DNA of 64,000 nucleotides from Xiphophorus maculatus (lineage: Eukaryota; Chordata; Actinopteri; Cyprinodontiformes; Poeciliidae), in the NCBI RefSeq assembly GCF_002775205.1, contig NC_036457.1:11384996-11448995 (forward strand). Reading direction: 5' to 3'. Position 1 is the first letter of the stretch; each line of letters starts with the position of its first letter. Below, piece after piece: positions 13,761-25,000 of the stretch. Position numbers and translations under genes: made by a program. Under the pieces are notes generated by a model, which did no database searches, had not been told where the DNA came from, and worked only from the letters and a program-made list of their open reading frames with translations.

Positions 13761-15453
13761 TTTTTAATTTCCTCTATTCTCTGATTTCAACTGAGAGATT
13801 TCAAGCTACTGTTTAGTCTAAACAAAATGGTCGCCTCATTTCACACATATGGGTGCAACAGGAAACACTGTTTATCCAAATACAGATGACTCGGCTATTT
13901 TGGCCCAAAGCAGAAATCCAAGCTGGGCCATTCAGCTTTGTTTAACTCTTCACTCTGTGCGTGTCAGGTGTTCCCCTGCTGAAGTTCCACAGGACGACCT
14001 CTGAACTTTGCCCTGATGGCATCTGCTTCAGCAGAAATGGAGTAATGGTTGCAAAATACACAAAAGTAGATGCCCCGTTTGACCTATTCAGTCCAACCTT
14101 GATTACTTTAAGTCGATGTGCACACATTTACTATGTCTGGCTCTCCCTTCACTCAATAGTGGTCTTCCAGCATGAAGGGGCCCCTCACCCGTAATATGAT
14201 CCACCTCTGAACTAAGGTAAAACCTCCACAGGAACTTGTCAATGGTAAATATTTACATGCAAACTTTAAGGGTATATTAAGTAATACAACAAATTCAACA
14301 CCACAGGCCAGCAAAAGTCAACATAGGATTAGGTATTAAAGATAGAAAGAACTACAAATCCAGCTTTGAAAACATGTAATAGAATAAGTTTGGCAATGCC
14401 ACAACCTGCCTCTGCTCTCTGAAGTCACACGACGCTAACAGCAACTTTCATTCAGAACGCCGCCAGCTGATCTGACATATTCAAATGCAGCACTCACTTC
14501 CTGGAGTAACACTGCAAGGCCCTTCAGAAGGCAGGTGGTGTTTTTCACCTTTATGTGTGGAAAGATTTAAAGTAAAGCTGACAGGTCTGCACTGTAATAA
14601 ATTGGAAGTCAGAGCTTCTGTACACTCAGGGCTGCGCTTGGGGCCATGTGTGAGCTGGCAACTGAGAGTCTCGCAACGTAACACACCGCATTCCTGCCTG
14701 CTCTCCCTCACCTCGTCTTCAGCTGCAATGAAAAAGCATACAGGAGTTTCAATGGGAAGAAACCAGGGTTGTGCATTAGAGACGAAGAAGTCATGGTGTG
14801 TGGGGTTTTTTGAGTACTCCTTGAACACGCCTGCTTCACTCCCATGTTTTTATGCATCTCCCTGCTCATACAACACTCTCACTTACTGTAAGTCTGGGAT
14901 CTGTCAGCTCAGCTTAAATTCCCACAACCAGACTCTCTTTTGACTCTCTGACAGTGACTCACAGTCGGACCCAAGACAGGATGAACCAACTACTGTCACA
15001 AGGACGGAGAAAAAAGGGGAAACAAAAGCCTGTGAGTCAGAACCGAAACCGCCATCTTTCAATGGTGCTTAGTAGAATCTGGGCTGGACGTCTGAACACT
15101 ACTCTGTAACATTCTTTAGAGGCAAATTAGATGAGCAAAAGAGCTGTGCCGGAAATCAGGAGGTAATATAATTCCATAATTATCGTGTTCATGAACATTA
15201 GAGGACAAAAAAGGGTTAAGTTAAAGGCACAGACACAAAGTGACTTTTACTTCAGATCTATATCAGAACTTCCTAATGTTTCTTTTTATGGAGTGCTGAA
15301 AGTGACACAGATGATTAAGATAGAACTTATTATTAAACAAAAATCTAAAACAAATACGTTTAATAATATAATTCTCCTTTTTGCTAATTTTTAATTGTAT
15401 TAAAATTTTTAGTTGATAATTGTTGCCTGCATTAAATAGCTCTACTCTGATCA

Positions 15454-15670
15454 GTATAACTCAGGGGTGTCAAACTGCAGTCCTTAAGGGCCACTGTCCT
15501 GCAGTTTCTAGAATGAAATGGCTTAATTACCTCCTTCTTGTGTAGATAAGTTCTCCAGAGCCTTGCTAATAAACTAATTATTCTATTCAGGTGTGGTGTA
15601 GCAAAGGCACATCTAACGGTTTCAGGGCAGTGGCCCTCCAGGACTGAAGTTTGACACCTGTGGTATAACT
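15454..15670. mobile_element. 201-bp hAT-type miniature element with 8-bp target duplication
   Basis: The element occupies 15462-15662. Its left end starts CAGGGGTGTCAAACT and the reverse complement of its right end starts CACAGGTGTCAAACT; the 22-bp terminal repeats differ at three positions. It is flanked by exact copies of GTATAACT at 15454-15461 and 15663-15670, the 8-bp duplication expected of hAT transposition. It has no coding capacity, so it was mobilised by another element's transposase. The intact duplication suggests fairly recent insertion. Confidence 0.85.
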
Positions 15671-16799
15671 GGTCTGTGCTGGAATCACTCTCCTTGTTAA
15701 CCAATCAGATACAAAAGTCTATTTGATAAGCCATAGCAAAACATCTCATGGCTCACTGTTGAACAATAACCATAAAAAATTAAATACTAAAATAATTTTA
15801 CATAATCTTTGCATAATTTTAAACAAGTAAGCACATGTGTTGTGTATTTTTTCTATATTTTACATTAACAAATCTAAATGATCCTTGCACTTTTGACACT
15901 CCATAGATATTCTAGCACCACAAGTATGTTTTTGAGTTTACAGAATTTGATTAAATTAATAGGCAGGCGTGTGAATAAATAGCCAGTAATGTCATTACTC
16001 AATGAATTCAATGTTAACTTTATATATTTTTATAAAAATGTATTTTAAAATATCAGCTGATAAACAATACAATTAAAACACGACTTGAAATCTTGATCCA
16101 AATAATGAAATAATGACTAGTCCAAGTCACTGATACATTTATGCACATATTTTATTTATTTTTATTGTAATATATAGGGGTTTTTTTATTTATACTGTGG
16201 CACTTTTGGCACTCCACAGTTAGTTCAGGCACCAAACCATGAGTCAGTGTCTGAGTTAATATACAACCACTGTGCGGGAAAAGTAGCAGCTTTACAATGA
16301 CAAGCAAAACAAATTAAACTCCTGGAGTCAGGAAATTGATTTTCCATTTATCCCTCTGCTGACCAACTTTGTTTACATCTTTGAAACCGCATGAAGAAGC
16401 AGAGGAAAGGTTGTCTGCGAGGCTTTCTGTGATCTTGTTCTCCAATAAAGCTCTACAAACAGATGGTCAATAAGACGAGAGGAGATCCATCACTTTTGAA
16501 AGGACTCTATGGCCTCTATTAACATAAGTTTGAAGGAGGACAGAGACAGCAATGTGTTCAGAGGACACAGGTCAATAGTCCCTGGTTGCGTCAATAGACA
16601 TAATGTGAGTCACCTTGGACTTGAACAGACAGTAAAAGAATGTAAGAGAATATAGACACCTGTCTGATAGCTGCCAGTTGTCCAGATAACTACGATCAAC
16701 TTTCAGCAACAACTTAAGCACAACAATAAAGCCCAATGCAATTCACCGCGCATTTCCCGCTGTTCGGTGTAATGTTTACAATGAAGAGGCAGAACTTAC

Positions 16800-17118
16800 G
16801 GATCTTAACTTTCTTTGGATCCAACTTGAGGACCTCATTCTGCAGATTGTGCAGGCGCCCCTGAATCCTGCAGGACCTCCTGAACACCATCCCTGCCTCC
16901 ATTTCGATGCCCAGGAAGATGTCGCTGGCATGTCGGGAAAGGTCCGAGAGTTGCTGGATTAAGCTGGTCAGCGTGTGACAGCCAACCTCATCCAGAGACG
17001 AGTATAAAACAGGTCTTCGGAGTTTGCGTCTCCCGCTTCCTTCCCTCGGTTTCCAGCCGTCCCTCGCCGATAACCGACTCACACGGCGCGGCTCAATAGT
17101 CCTCTGATGAAAGGGCAT
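16800..17118 (-). CDS. NHS-family protein, first coding exon (partial gene)
   Basis: The frame opens MPFHQRTIEPRRV and runs 106 codons plus one base to a donor (ATCC|GTAAGTT) after a DPKKVKI sequence. The MPF..R.(I/V)EP start, the central 'LIQQLSDLSRHASDIF' helix and the closing LDPK(K/Q) motif are the N-terminal WAVE-homology segment shared by NHS, NHSL1 and NHSL2. In that family this segment links the protein to actin-regulating complexes at cell edges and junctions. I cannot tell which paralogue it is. No second exon was found to the left, so intron 1 probably exceeds 16.8 kb. The exon is GC-rich and carries TCCCGC-type promoter-like sequence, fitting a 5' end. Confidence 0.75.
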
Positions 17119-20100
17119 ATTTAAATCATACCAATAACCTCAGCGGGGAACGAAAACTGCACATGAAAAAAAAAACTCCGCTTCAAAACAAAGTAATGTA
17201 GTATAAAACTACATTACAGCAAAAAGTAATATTCCCAAGGCTATGGAATCCCTCAATCCCGCCATATTTATTGTTTTCAAACCGTGGTACTTTGTCCTGC
17301 TGCTGTACACCGGAGACGTTGCCTCTCAAACCTATTCAAATTCAACCAGACACAGAGCAAGCTGCAGGAGAAAAAAAAAACACAGCATGGGGAAAAAGTC
17401 GGGAAAGAAGTCTGTACCAAAACCCGGAGAATACTACAACCACCTGTAGGAACTGGAGAGGACTCAGTTTACCTGCCCTCCTTCTGAGTCGACGGCTTTA
17501 CGGAAAAGCTGGAGCGGATTTTCTCCATAACGGAGCACGGAGGGACAGCAGTGGGGGAAGGATGGGTAAAATGTGGGCTTAAATGGTAGGAAAACCCAAT
17601 GTTGGTGTTGAAATGCAACTATGACCATTTTTAAAACTTATATAATATCTGTTTCTGTTTATTCATGGCAGGCTACATCAATCTACCAATTTTCATATCA
17701 TGTTTATGTTCTATTTGAATTTCCATATAAAAAGCCAGAGTAAAAAAACATCATCATAATAATAGAGTTATTATAATCAAGCCTCTGATTTACGTTTATT
17801 TTTGTATTTATATTTAACAGTTTGTACATTTACCGGTTCTGAACAAGACTTTACTATTTCCTTATCACAGCTACTCCATATTTTTTTATGTTTTTATAAC
17901 ATTTACTGTGTTCTTGTAAAGCACTTTCAACTAGTAAACGATGAATGGTGCTACAGAAATAAACTTTCCTTTTGCAAAACAAGCATGTGCCTTTAAGTTC
18001 ATGTTTAGTTTCTTTGTACATTGCCAGTGTCATAATGAGTTGTTCCAAACAGAAGCATTTTAATGGATACAATTTAATGAATGTTTTGTTTGTCATTGTT
18101 ATCTAAACCATTTATAATTCATGGGTTTCTTTTGTAGCACTTAAGTTGCATTTCCCCACATTTGTGCACTGCAGACTATGTTTGGAATTGATCAGGGATG
18201 GGCATAGCATGCTTCATTTTCTTTTTTTGTCTTTTGTTTTATATCACATTGCTATTTTCTTTTACATAGTTTATATCACCATGGCTTTTAGCACCATTGT
18301 AGTTGACTCTCAACAATAAAAAAAGTGCTGCTCCTTCAATTTAAAAAAGAACATTTATAATAAAGGGATGGAGTACCTATATAGTTCAGGATGTGACACT
18401 TGGTTGTATTGCATGAATTTATAAATCCGTGGACTGTACTGGAACAAAAAGAGAAAAAAAACTAACGGGGCTTATGTACTATGCTGAGGTTAAAATTGTT
18501 TTGTCATGTAGTACAAAACAAGAACACACTGAAACAGACTGAGTTGAGGCTGCCTCCACAATAACTCTTGAACTGTTTTCTCATAGCTTTGAAAATAAAC
18601 CCTGGAAAAATTATTTGAACATTTCTCTGTAATGCATCCCGACTCTGCTTTGTCCACCATTAGATATTAACTTTTTCAAATAAAACACTTAAAAGGAGAT
18701 GAGTATTTTTTTTTTTTTAATGGTTGCACGAGGAGCAATCATTTACTCCTCCTGGGCATGCAATTCAACTTTTCTGTGAAAATAATATAAGAAGCAACAA
18801 ATTCAGTAGACCTATGTGATAGCAGTTGCGCCCCCTGGTGTCTGCAAGAGAACATAGCATTTATATTGAGCCGCCTGCATGTGACACAGGCAAGTATTTT
18901 GTCATTACTCGGCAAACTGGAAACTTCTTCCTTCTTTCCTCCCTTCCTTCCCAACAAGAATGTACAAAGTGGCAATAGCTTACCAACTCATTCACTATTT
19001 GTGAATACAATGATACACCCACTGTTAAGAGTGTTTTGAATGTGTGACACCCAATGTGATTCATTTAGAAAAACAGCAAAGACAAGATTGATGATCTTGC
19101 TAGGCATGATTAAGATCCGTGTTTCTCCTTCAATCCAAAGAAAATGGGTTTGACAGAAAAACAGAATGGAGATGACTCACTACCGGTGGGAAAAGGAACC
19201 GGTCTGATACTATTTACTCGCTGCAAGGTTATTACTTGTGTCCTTGCATTCCCATCATTGCTTCCTTTGTTTGGTTTAACACATGCATGTTCTGGAACTG
19301 AAGTTTTTGTTTTTTCACTTGGGAACTGTTTTGAAAATAATGGCAAATATGTCCTTGTTATTGGATAGGAGGTGCAGCTGTGAGATTAGAAAAGCATTCA
19401 ATAGTTTAGTAATCGGGGTTCCGACGCATTTTATTGGAAGAGCCTGGAATTGCCCGGAATCCTGCAATTTCCAAGTCTGCATGATTCAGGAAAAAAAGGA
19501 AATACGGTAATGTATTTTTAATTATTTCCTGTCCCATTATCTTTATTCCTCCATTATTCTTCCCTCAACTCTTCTTCAGTATGTTGTTCCTTCTTTTCCT
19601 TATTGCTAGTGTACATAGTTTCTTACTTCTCAATTTTTTCCTCCCACACTTTTGTCTTTTTATCATTCTTTTCTTTCCCTCATGTCCATTCTTGTTTTGA
19701 GGCCTTCCTTCCTAGTCTCCTTATTTGTTCACCTTTGTCTTTTATTCCTTGCTTCTTCCATTTTTTTATATCAAAGGAAAATATATATTATGTATTTTTT
19801 CTTTCACCCCGTCCCTTTATGTTTTTCCTTTAATTTCTTTCATGTCCTTTTTTCCTCTCTTTACTCATTAAGGACTGACTCAAAATTTGAGGCTGGAAAA
19901 AGTAGCAATTTTTACATTCTTTGAACCCTGAAGCAAAATTAGACAATTGGCATTTTTATTACACAATTTTGTGAGGGTAAAAAAAAAAAAACCCTATTCA
20001 TATTTTGCATACGGAATAGCAATAAAAATCCTTACATTTCAACAGAAAAACCAGATCTAAGACCACATCGCAGGTAAATGTGTGTATGTAAAAATATGCA

Positions 20101-22045
20101 AAGACAAGGGTCAGAAGATGAAGTTTAATCAAGATTAAATATATGCCCAAAATGATTTTGCAACTTATGAATTCAAAAAACAAAAGAAAACAAAAAACTT
20201 TAAAGTAAAGAAGATGAGCTTCTCTGTCATACTAATAGTCTTATACCTTTGTCCTTTTAACAAGTCATTGGGCAAAATGAAACTCTCATTCACCTTATAA
20301 TACAGTGCATTGATTTCCAAAACCATCGCCTTCCTCCAAGTCTAAAACCCCCACACATAAACCCATTCATTGAATTATTTACAGACAAGGCTTGACCAAA
20401 TAAAACCAAACTGGTTAGAAATAAGAAACTTAACAAAAACGCATCTGTAGGTACAGGACTGGCGTTGACTGAGCCATATGTAGTGACAATTTGATCCACA
20501 AATCACTAACTGCATTAGAGCCAGGCGTATTAAATTACTGGAAACTCGTGAACAGACCCTTATTCGCCTTTGGATAAATACACACACAATGCACAGTGAC
20601 AAAGCCACAAAAGAAAGAACCCCTTTCCTTAAGCCATTTAACAAACCCCAAGTTTAAACAAATGTTGAGAGCACAATTCATCCAGCAGACACAAAAACAT
20701 GTGGATGCATAAATGGAGATGAATTTGAATGCAGAGCACAAGCCAGTCATCTCACTTTTATTCCAAACACCAGAGATGAAAATCGGTGCAGATGTGAGGC
20801 AATCCACACCAGGAAGAGTAGAAAAGAAACAGCATTTATGCAACACCGATTTCTGCGCAGATGTAACAGAATGCCGTGACCTGAAGGAACATGGATTGTT
20901 GCTCGGGTTATAGATTACCTACAATGGAGTCAAACACAACACTCTCAAGTAATATTGACACCATCTCATTTAAAGTGATTTTTAAGGGATTTGTGTTTTA
21001 GCTTAGTCAGAACCATTGTGGAAAAGGAGAGGAAACAGCTGCCTGAAAATGAAAAACTGCATTTAGAAGTAACTGGATTTTAAAGTTTTTCTGCACCTTG
21101 TATTTAGATGAATTTATTCACAAGCCAAAGAGGCTGACCCTTCAGATGAACATACCGTTTTATCACTTGTCCTTCATAAATTAGGCCAGCTGTCTTCATT
21201 AAAGAAAATGTACTGGTGCTGCATTCTGCCTGTTATACAGAATCAAGTCATGAAGATAAAAAAATTTACAGGAAGCAGTAATCTGAAAACTCCTCTGCCT
21301 TAGCTAAGCGATCCTCCCTGGACTTTACTTAAGCTTAGTGACCATGGAACAGAACACATTGTGGTTTCACAACAAAAACAATGACTATGTTTGTGTACAC
21401 TGATGTTTTTAATGTGGTGTTTAAGCGAACCAGAGGATCTCTGGAAAAGGCATAGTGTTATGAAGCACATTTCGCAGTATCGCTGGAGTTCCAGAATCAT
21501 CTGTGTTCTCAAAGGGGGCTGAGGGGGTTACATGACCACTATTTCCGACAAACAGGAAAAGTCGGCTCACAGTGTTGGACATGCCGAGTTTCCATTCGTT
21601 TTTATGGGCGTCAGTCACACAAGGCCACACTGGGAAGTCCTGGGCCGGTGTGGTCAGCAGGAGGAGGAGGAGTCCAGGGTGGCGGAGGGGGAAAGTGGTA
21701 AAACACAAGTTTAGAGGACACTCCTACAGCTTTGTGTATGCTAGTGCAGCAAGGTCAGTTAGTGAATTTACAACAGGAATGCACACTCCTTTTTCTCCCC
21801 AAAAAGGCTCAAACAAGATGTGTAGCATGGTTGGAACTTGTTTCAGGCCTGCACATACAGAATACATCAGTGAAATCTCCAGTTTAAGGGCTCCAGATGT
21901 GTCTCTCTGCCTCCCTCTGGTGGTTTTTTTCCTCCATAACGGTTCAATTAGTCCTTCGTACACAGATACAGCCTGCCTTTTACATACATCTCCACCTACA
22001 CACACAAAATATGAACAAACACTCTCCCTGTGTCTTTAGTCAGGC
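17119..22045. other. Intergenic region between NHS-like 5' end and acbd3 3' end
   Basis: The right part should include the acbd3 3' untranslated region; AATAAA signals on the minus strand occur at 21113-21118 and 20757-20762, either of which could end it. The left part holds the NHS-like promoter. A strong CTCF-like core is at 18828-18841, and a pyrimidine-rich tract occupies about 19510-19870. Several overlapping short frames at 17243-17582 lack splice or protein support. Nothing else is recognisable. Confidence 0.5.
18828..18841 (-). promoter_or_regulatory. CTCF-like core site
   Basis: On the minus strand the bases read ACACCAGGGGGCGC, matching the vertebrate CTCF core closely. A second, weaker match (CCACCAGAGGGAGG, minus strand) lies at 21910-21923. 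Both sit between the NHS-like promoter and acbd3, where an insulator would be plausible. Motif match only; occupancy is unknown. Confidence 0.4.
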
Positions 22046-25000
22046 TTATCTGGTGTAGTAGACTCTGTAGTAAACACTCTTGGAGCGCCAAAGGGAATAG
22101 GAGTTGTCAAACTTTAGCAGGTACACTCCACGGCCGGGGTACTGGTGGCTGCCGGCGTACACTTCCTCATGACAGTCCCGCCGGTAAACCGGCACAATCT
22201 CATCCACGTGAGGCTTCCCTGCCTCCTTCTTCGCCTTCTCCTCCTCAGTGGGAGGATCACCTGAGGACAAAAGGACAATGGGAAAGTTTAGACCGGAGAA
22301 TTAAATAATAGAGAAATTATTTAATTAAGTCCAGTTTAAGCTATCAAGATTTTGCAAAGTTATGGTTTCAAAACTTCAAAACTGTTCCTTTGATAATCCG
22401 CTTAACATTATGTATTTTTGGTCTGTTCTTTCCAAATTTTTTCTCCATTTTTAGCAATACTAAAGATATTTTTACTCAGTGTTATTGAGCGCAGGAAGTT
22501 CAAGGTTTAACAAATGCAAACTAACTGAATGAGATCACTTACCTTCATCGTCTTCTTCTTCGTCGCTGGACTCCGACACGTGCACACTGACTGAAGCAGA
22601 GGCAGCGTCTGTCCACTCGAAGAACACCCCAAAGCCAATGTCATAATAGTCTGTTGCAAACTCCCAGAACAGGTAAGATCCTTCCTCGTGGGTGGGGACG
22701 CGCACCGTCACAACCTCGCCACGCCCCACTGTAATCACACTGTCGGGATCCTGGCGGATCTTCTCCTTGAAGTCCTTGATCTGCGGTCGCGTCCACATCG
22801 ATGGTGCAGCGATGACTGGTGGGGAGTCTGCTGTGATTGAGGGAGAAGAAGCAATTTGTGATCTGTTGAAGGGATCTGCTACCAAACTAGGAGCCCAAAC
22901 CTGCATAAGGCTGTGAAACATCGATTAATCAAATTTTCTGGTTTTAAAGATTTAATTTGTGGAAAATCTGGATTTTTTTTTCCATCAGTGTAATCCTTGG
23001 ATTTCCATAGTTCAGAGTAATGATAACTCACCCAAGGAAAACTATCTTTATTCACAAGCATGTTTTACAGCTTCTATTTATTTCAACCTTTAATTCAGGT
23101 CAACTCACAGAGGGAATGATTGAAATAGGATATTTTTGTCATTTGTAATTCCTTTTTAAGAACAAAAAGTAATAATCATATATATATATATATACACACA
23201 CACACATATATACACATCTGGGATTTTATTTTTAAGATACATCACCCAGCTCTATCTCTACACTTAAAATAAATATTACATTCCCCATTAGCAATTATTC
23301 CAGCACATAGAAACTGAATGACCGACAGACTGATGAATAATTTGTTCATAAAGTGCATGTGTGTGTGAATGATAAGCAGAAGTGGTGGGGTTTTGCTTAC
23401 ACAGCTATCCCTCTGACATTTTGTCCTCCACATTATCTCTTACTGGGACACCAGTTGTCCCGGTTTGTGTTTTGGAATAAAATCAATGCCTTGCACATTT
23501 CCTGGATGACTTCTTTTTCCTTTGTGACTAGGACTTGTGGCCAGAGGATACCTAAACATATCATGTATCACTTGGTCCAGCACTTATCCTCCCTGCCCTC
23601 ACGGTCACATAAGCAAGCACAGAGTGCCATTTCCTTCTGCCATTAGCTGCACTAAAAGGAAAATGTGGATCTTTCTTTATGAGTTCAAATCCTGCATGTG
23701 TTTTTTTCCCCAACAAGAGGGAAAAAAAAAAGTTACAGCCAACAAACCTAATAAAGGCCCGTTCTCTGAGACCTCCTCTGCCGGCTCTGGCTCCGGCTCC
23801 CTGTCCATGCTCTCCGAATAAGAGTCCGACTGGCCTCCGTTGACCGTAGGAGCTTCCTCACTATAAAGTGGTGAAGCAGCACATAACGTCCCAGCTCCTG
23901 AGGCGGAGGTCACATCGCCGCTGTTAAAGCTGTTAGCATCCAAGGAGCTGTGCATCAACAAATCATTCTGCTGCTGTTGCTTCTGTAAGGCCGCCTAAAG
24001 CAAAAGAACGGCAAAAATTAACCATCACGCAGAATACTCCACGCTGGAACTGGAAAATATTTTAAATATCCAAAATAAAATACAACAACCAAAACCAATA
24101 AAAAGGAAATAGAAACTACAAACAACCAAAACCAATAAAATATGGCATTATGAAGTCTTTGTGAGCAATATAGTCCTTCAAAGAAATATTGACTATCAGA
24201 AGGAAATTATCAAGCTTGTTTTAATTTCTCATGCGATTAACTGCTGATTGTGGCATGCCTGCACATGACTATGCTTTGATGTAAAAATGTGCCGTTTTCA
24301 GCTACATCCATCTTCCCATAAACTCTGACTAGCTTTGCTGAGGAAAACGTCCTAGCAGCATCATGCTGCCACCATGTTTGACCGTGGAAATTGTGTGTTC
24401 AGGTTGGTGTTATTGCAAAGGTTGTCTGCATGAAAACAAATAAAATACACAGAGTTGCAGATTTTTTTAAATATTTTTTTTTTTACAAGAGTTATAAAAA
24501 CCCATGTTTTCCTTCTGCTTCTTTGTGTTGGTATATCCCATAAATCTCCAATAAAATACAATAAAACCTTTTCATTGTGAACAAGTTCAAAGGGCATGCA
24601 TACTTTTCAAGTCCAGAGCAAGCTGCAGTCTCTCTTGTTGTTGTTACCTGCTGCTGAGCCAGCTGGACCTGGTAGAGCTGCTGCATGTACTGCTGATAGT
24701 GCTGCTCCTGAAGCTGGCGGATAAGGCTCATCTGTTGCTCTGGGTTGTTGGGGTACTGCTGCGCCGCATACTGTTGGAACTGCACTGCTGTCTGGGCGTT
24801 CAGTGCCGCCATTATCTGTTGTCTGGTTGAAATAACAGAGGAAAGCTTTGAAAGTCAGGATAGGCAATAACAGGTTTGCCTGTAAATGTCTAATAATAGT
24901 GAAATCTAGAGGTCAGTTTTCCATTAGAACTCTATAAACACCTCACAGTGACACATACTTCTGCTGCTCAATCCGTAGCCTCTCCTCCTCTGCCTGTCTC

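Noticed and set aside
14481-14943. Overlapping frames of 115 and 152 codons on both strands
   Set aside because: No splice sites, domain or similarity; mutual shadows in a slightly GC-rich patch.
17243-17582. Three overlapping plus-strand frames upstream of the NHS-like exon
   Set aside because: They overlap in different frames, match nothing I recognise, and lie in a GC-richer promoter-like area; a divergent non-coding RNA is possible but unsupported.
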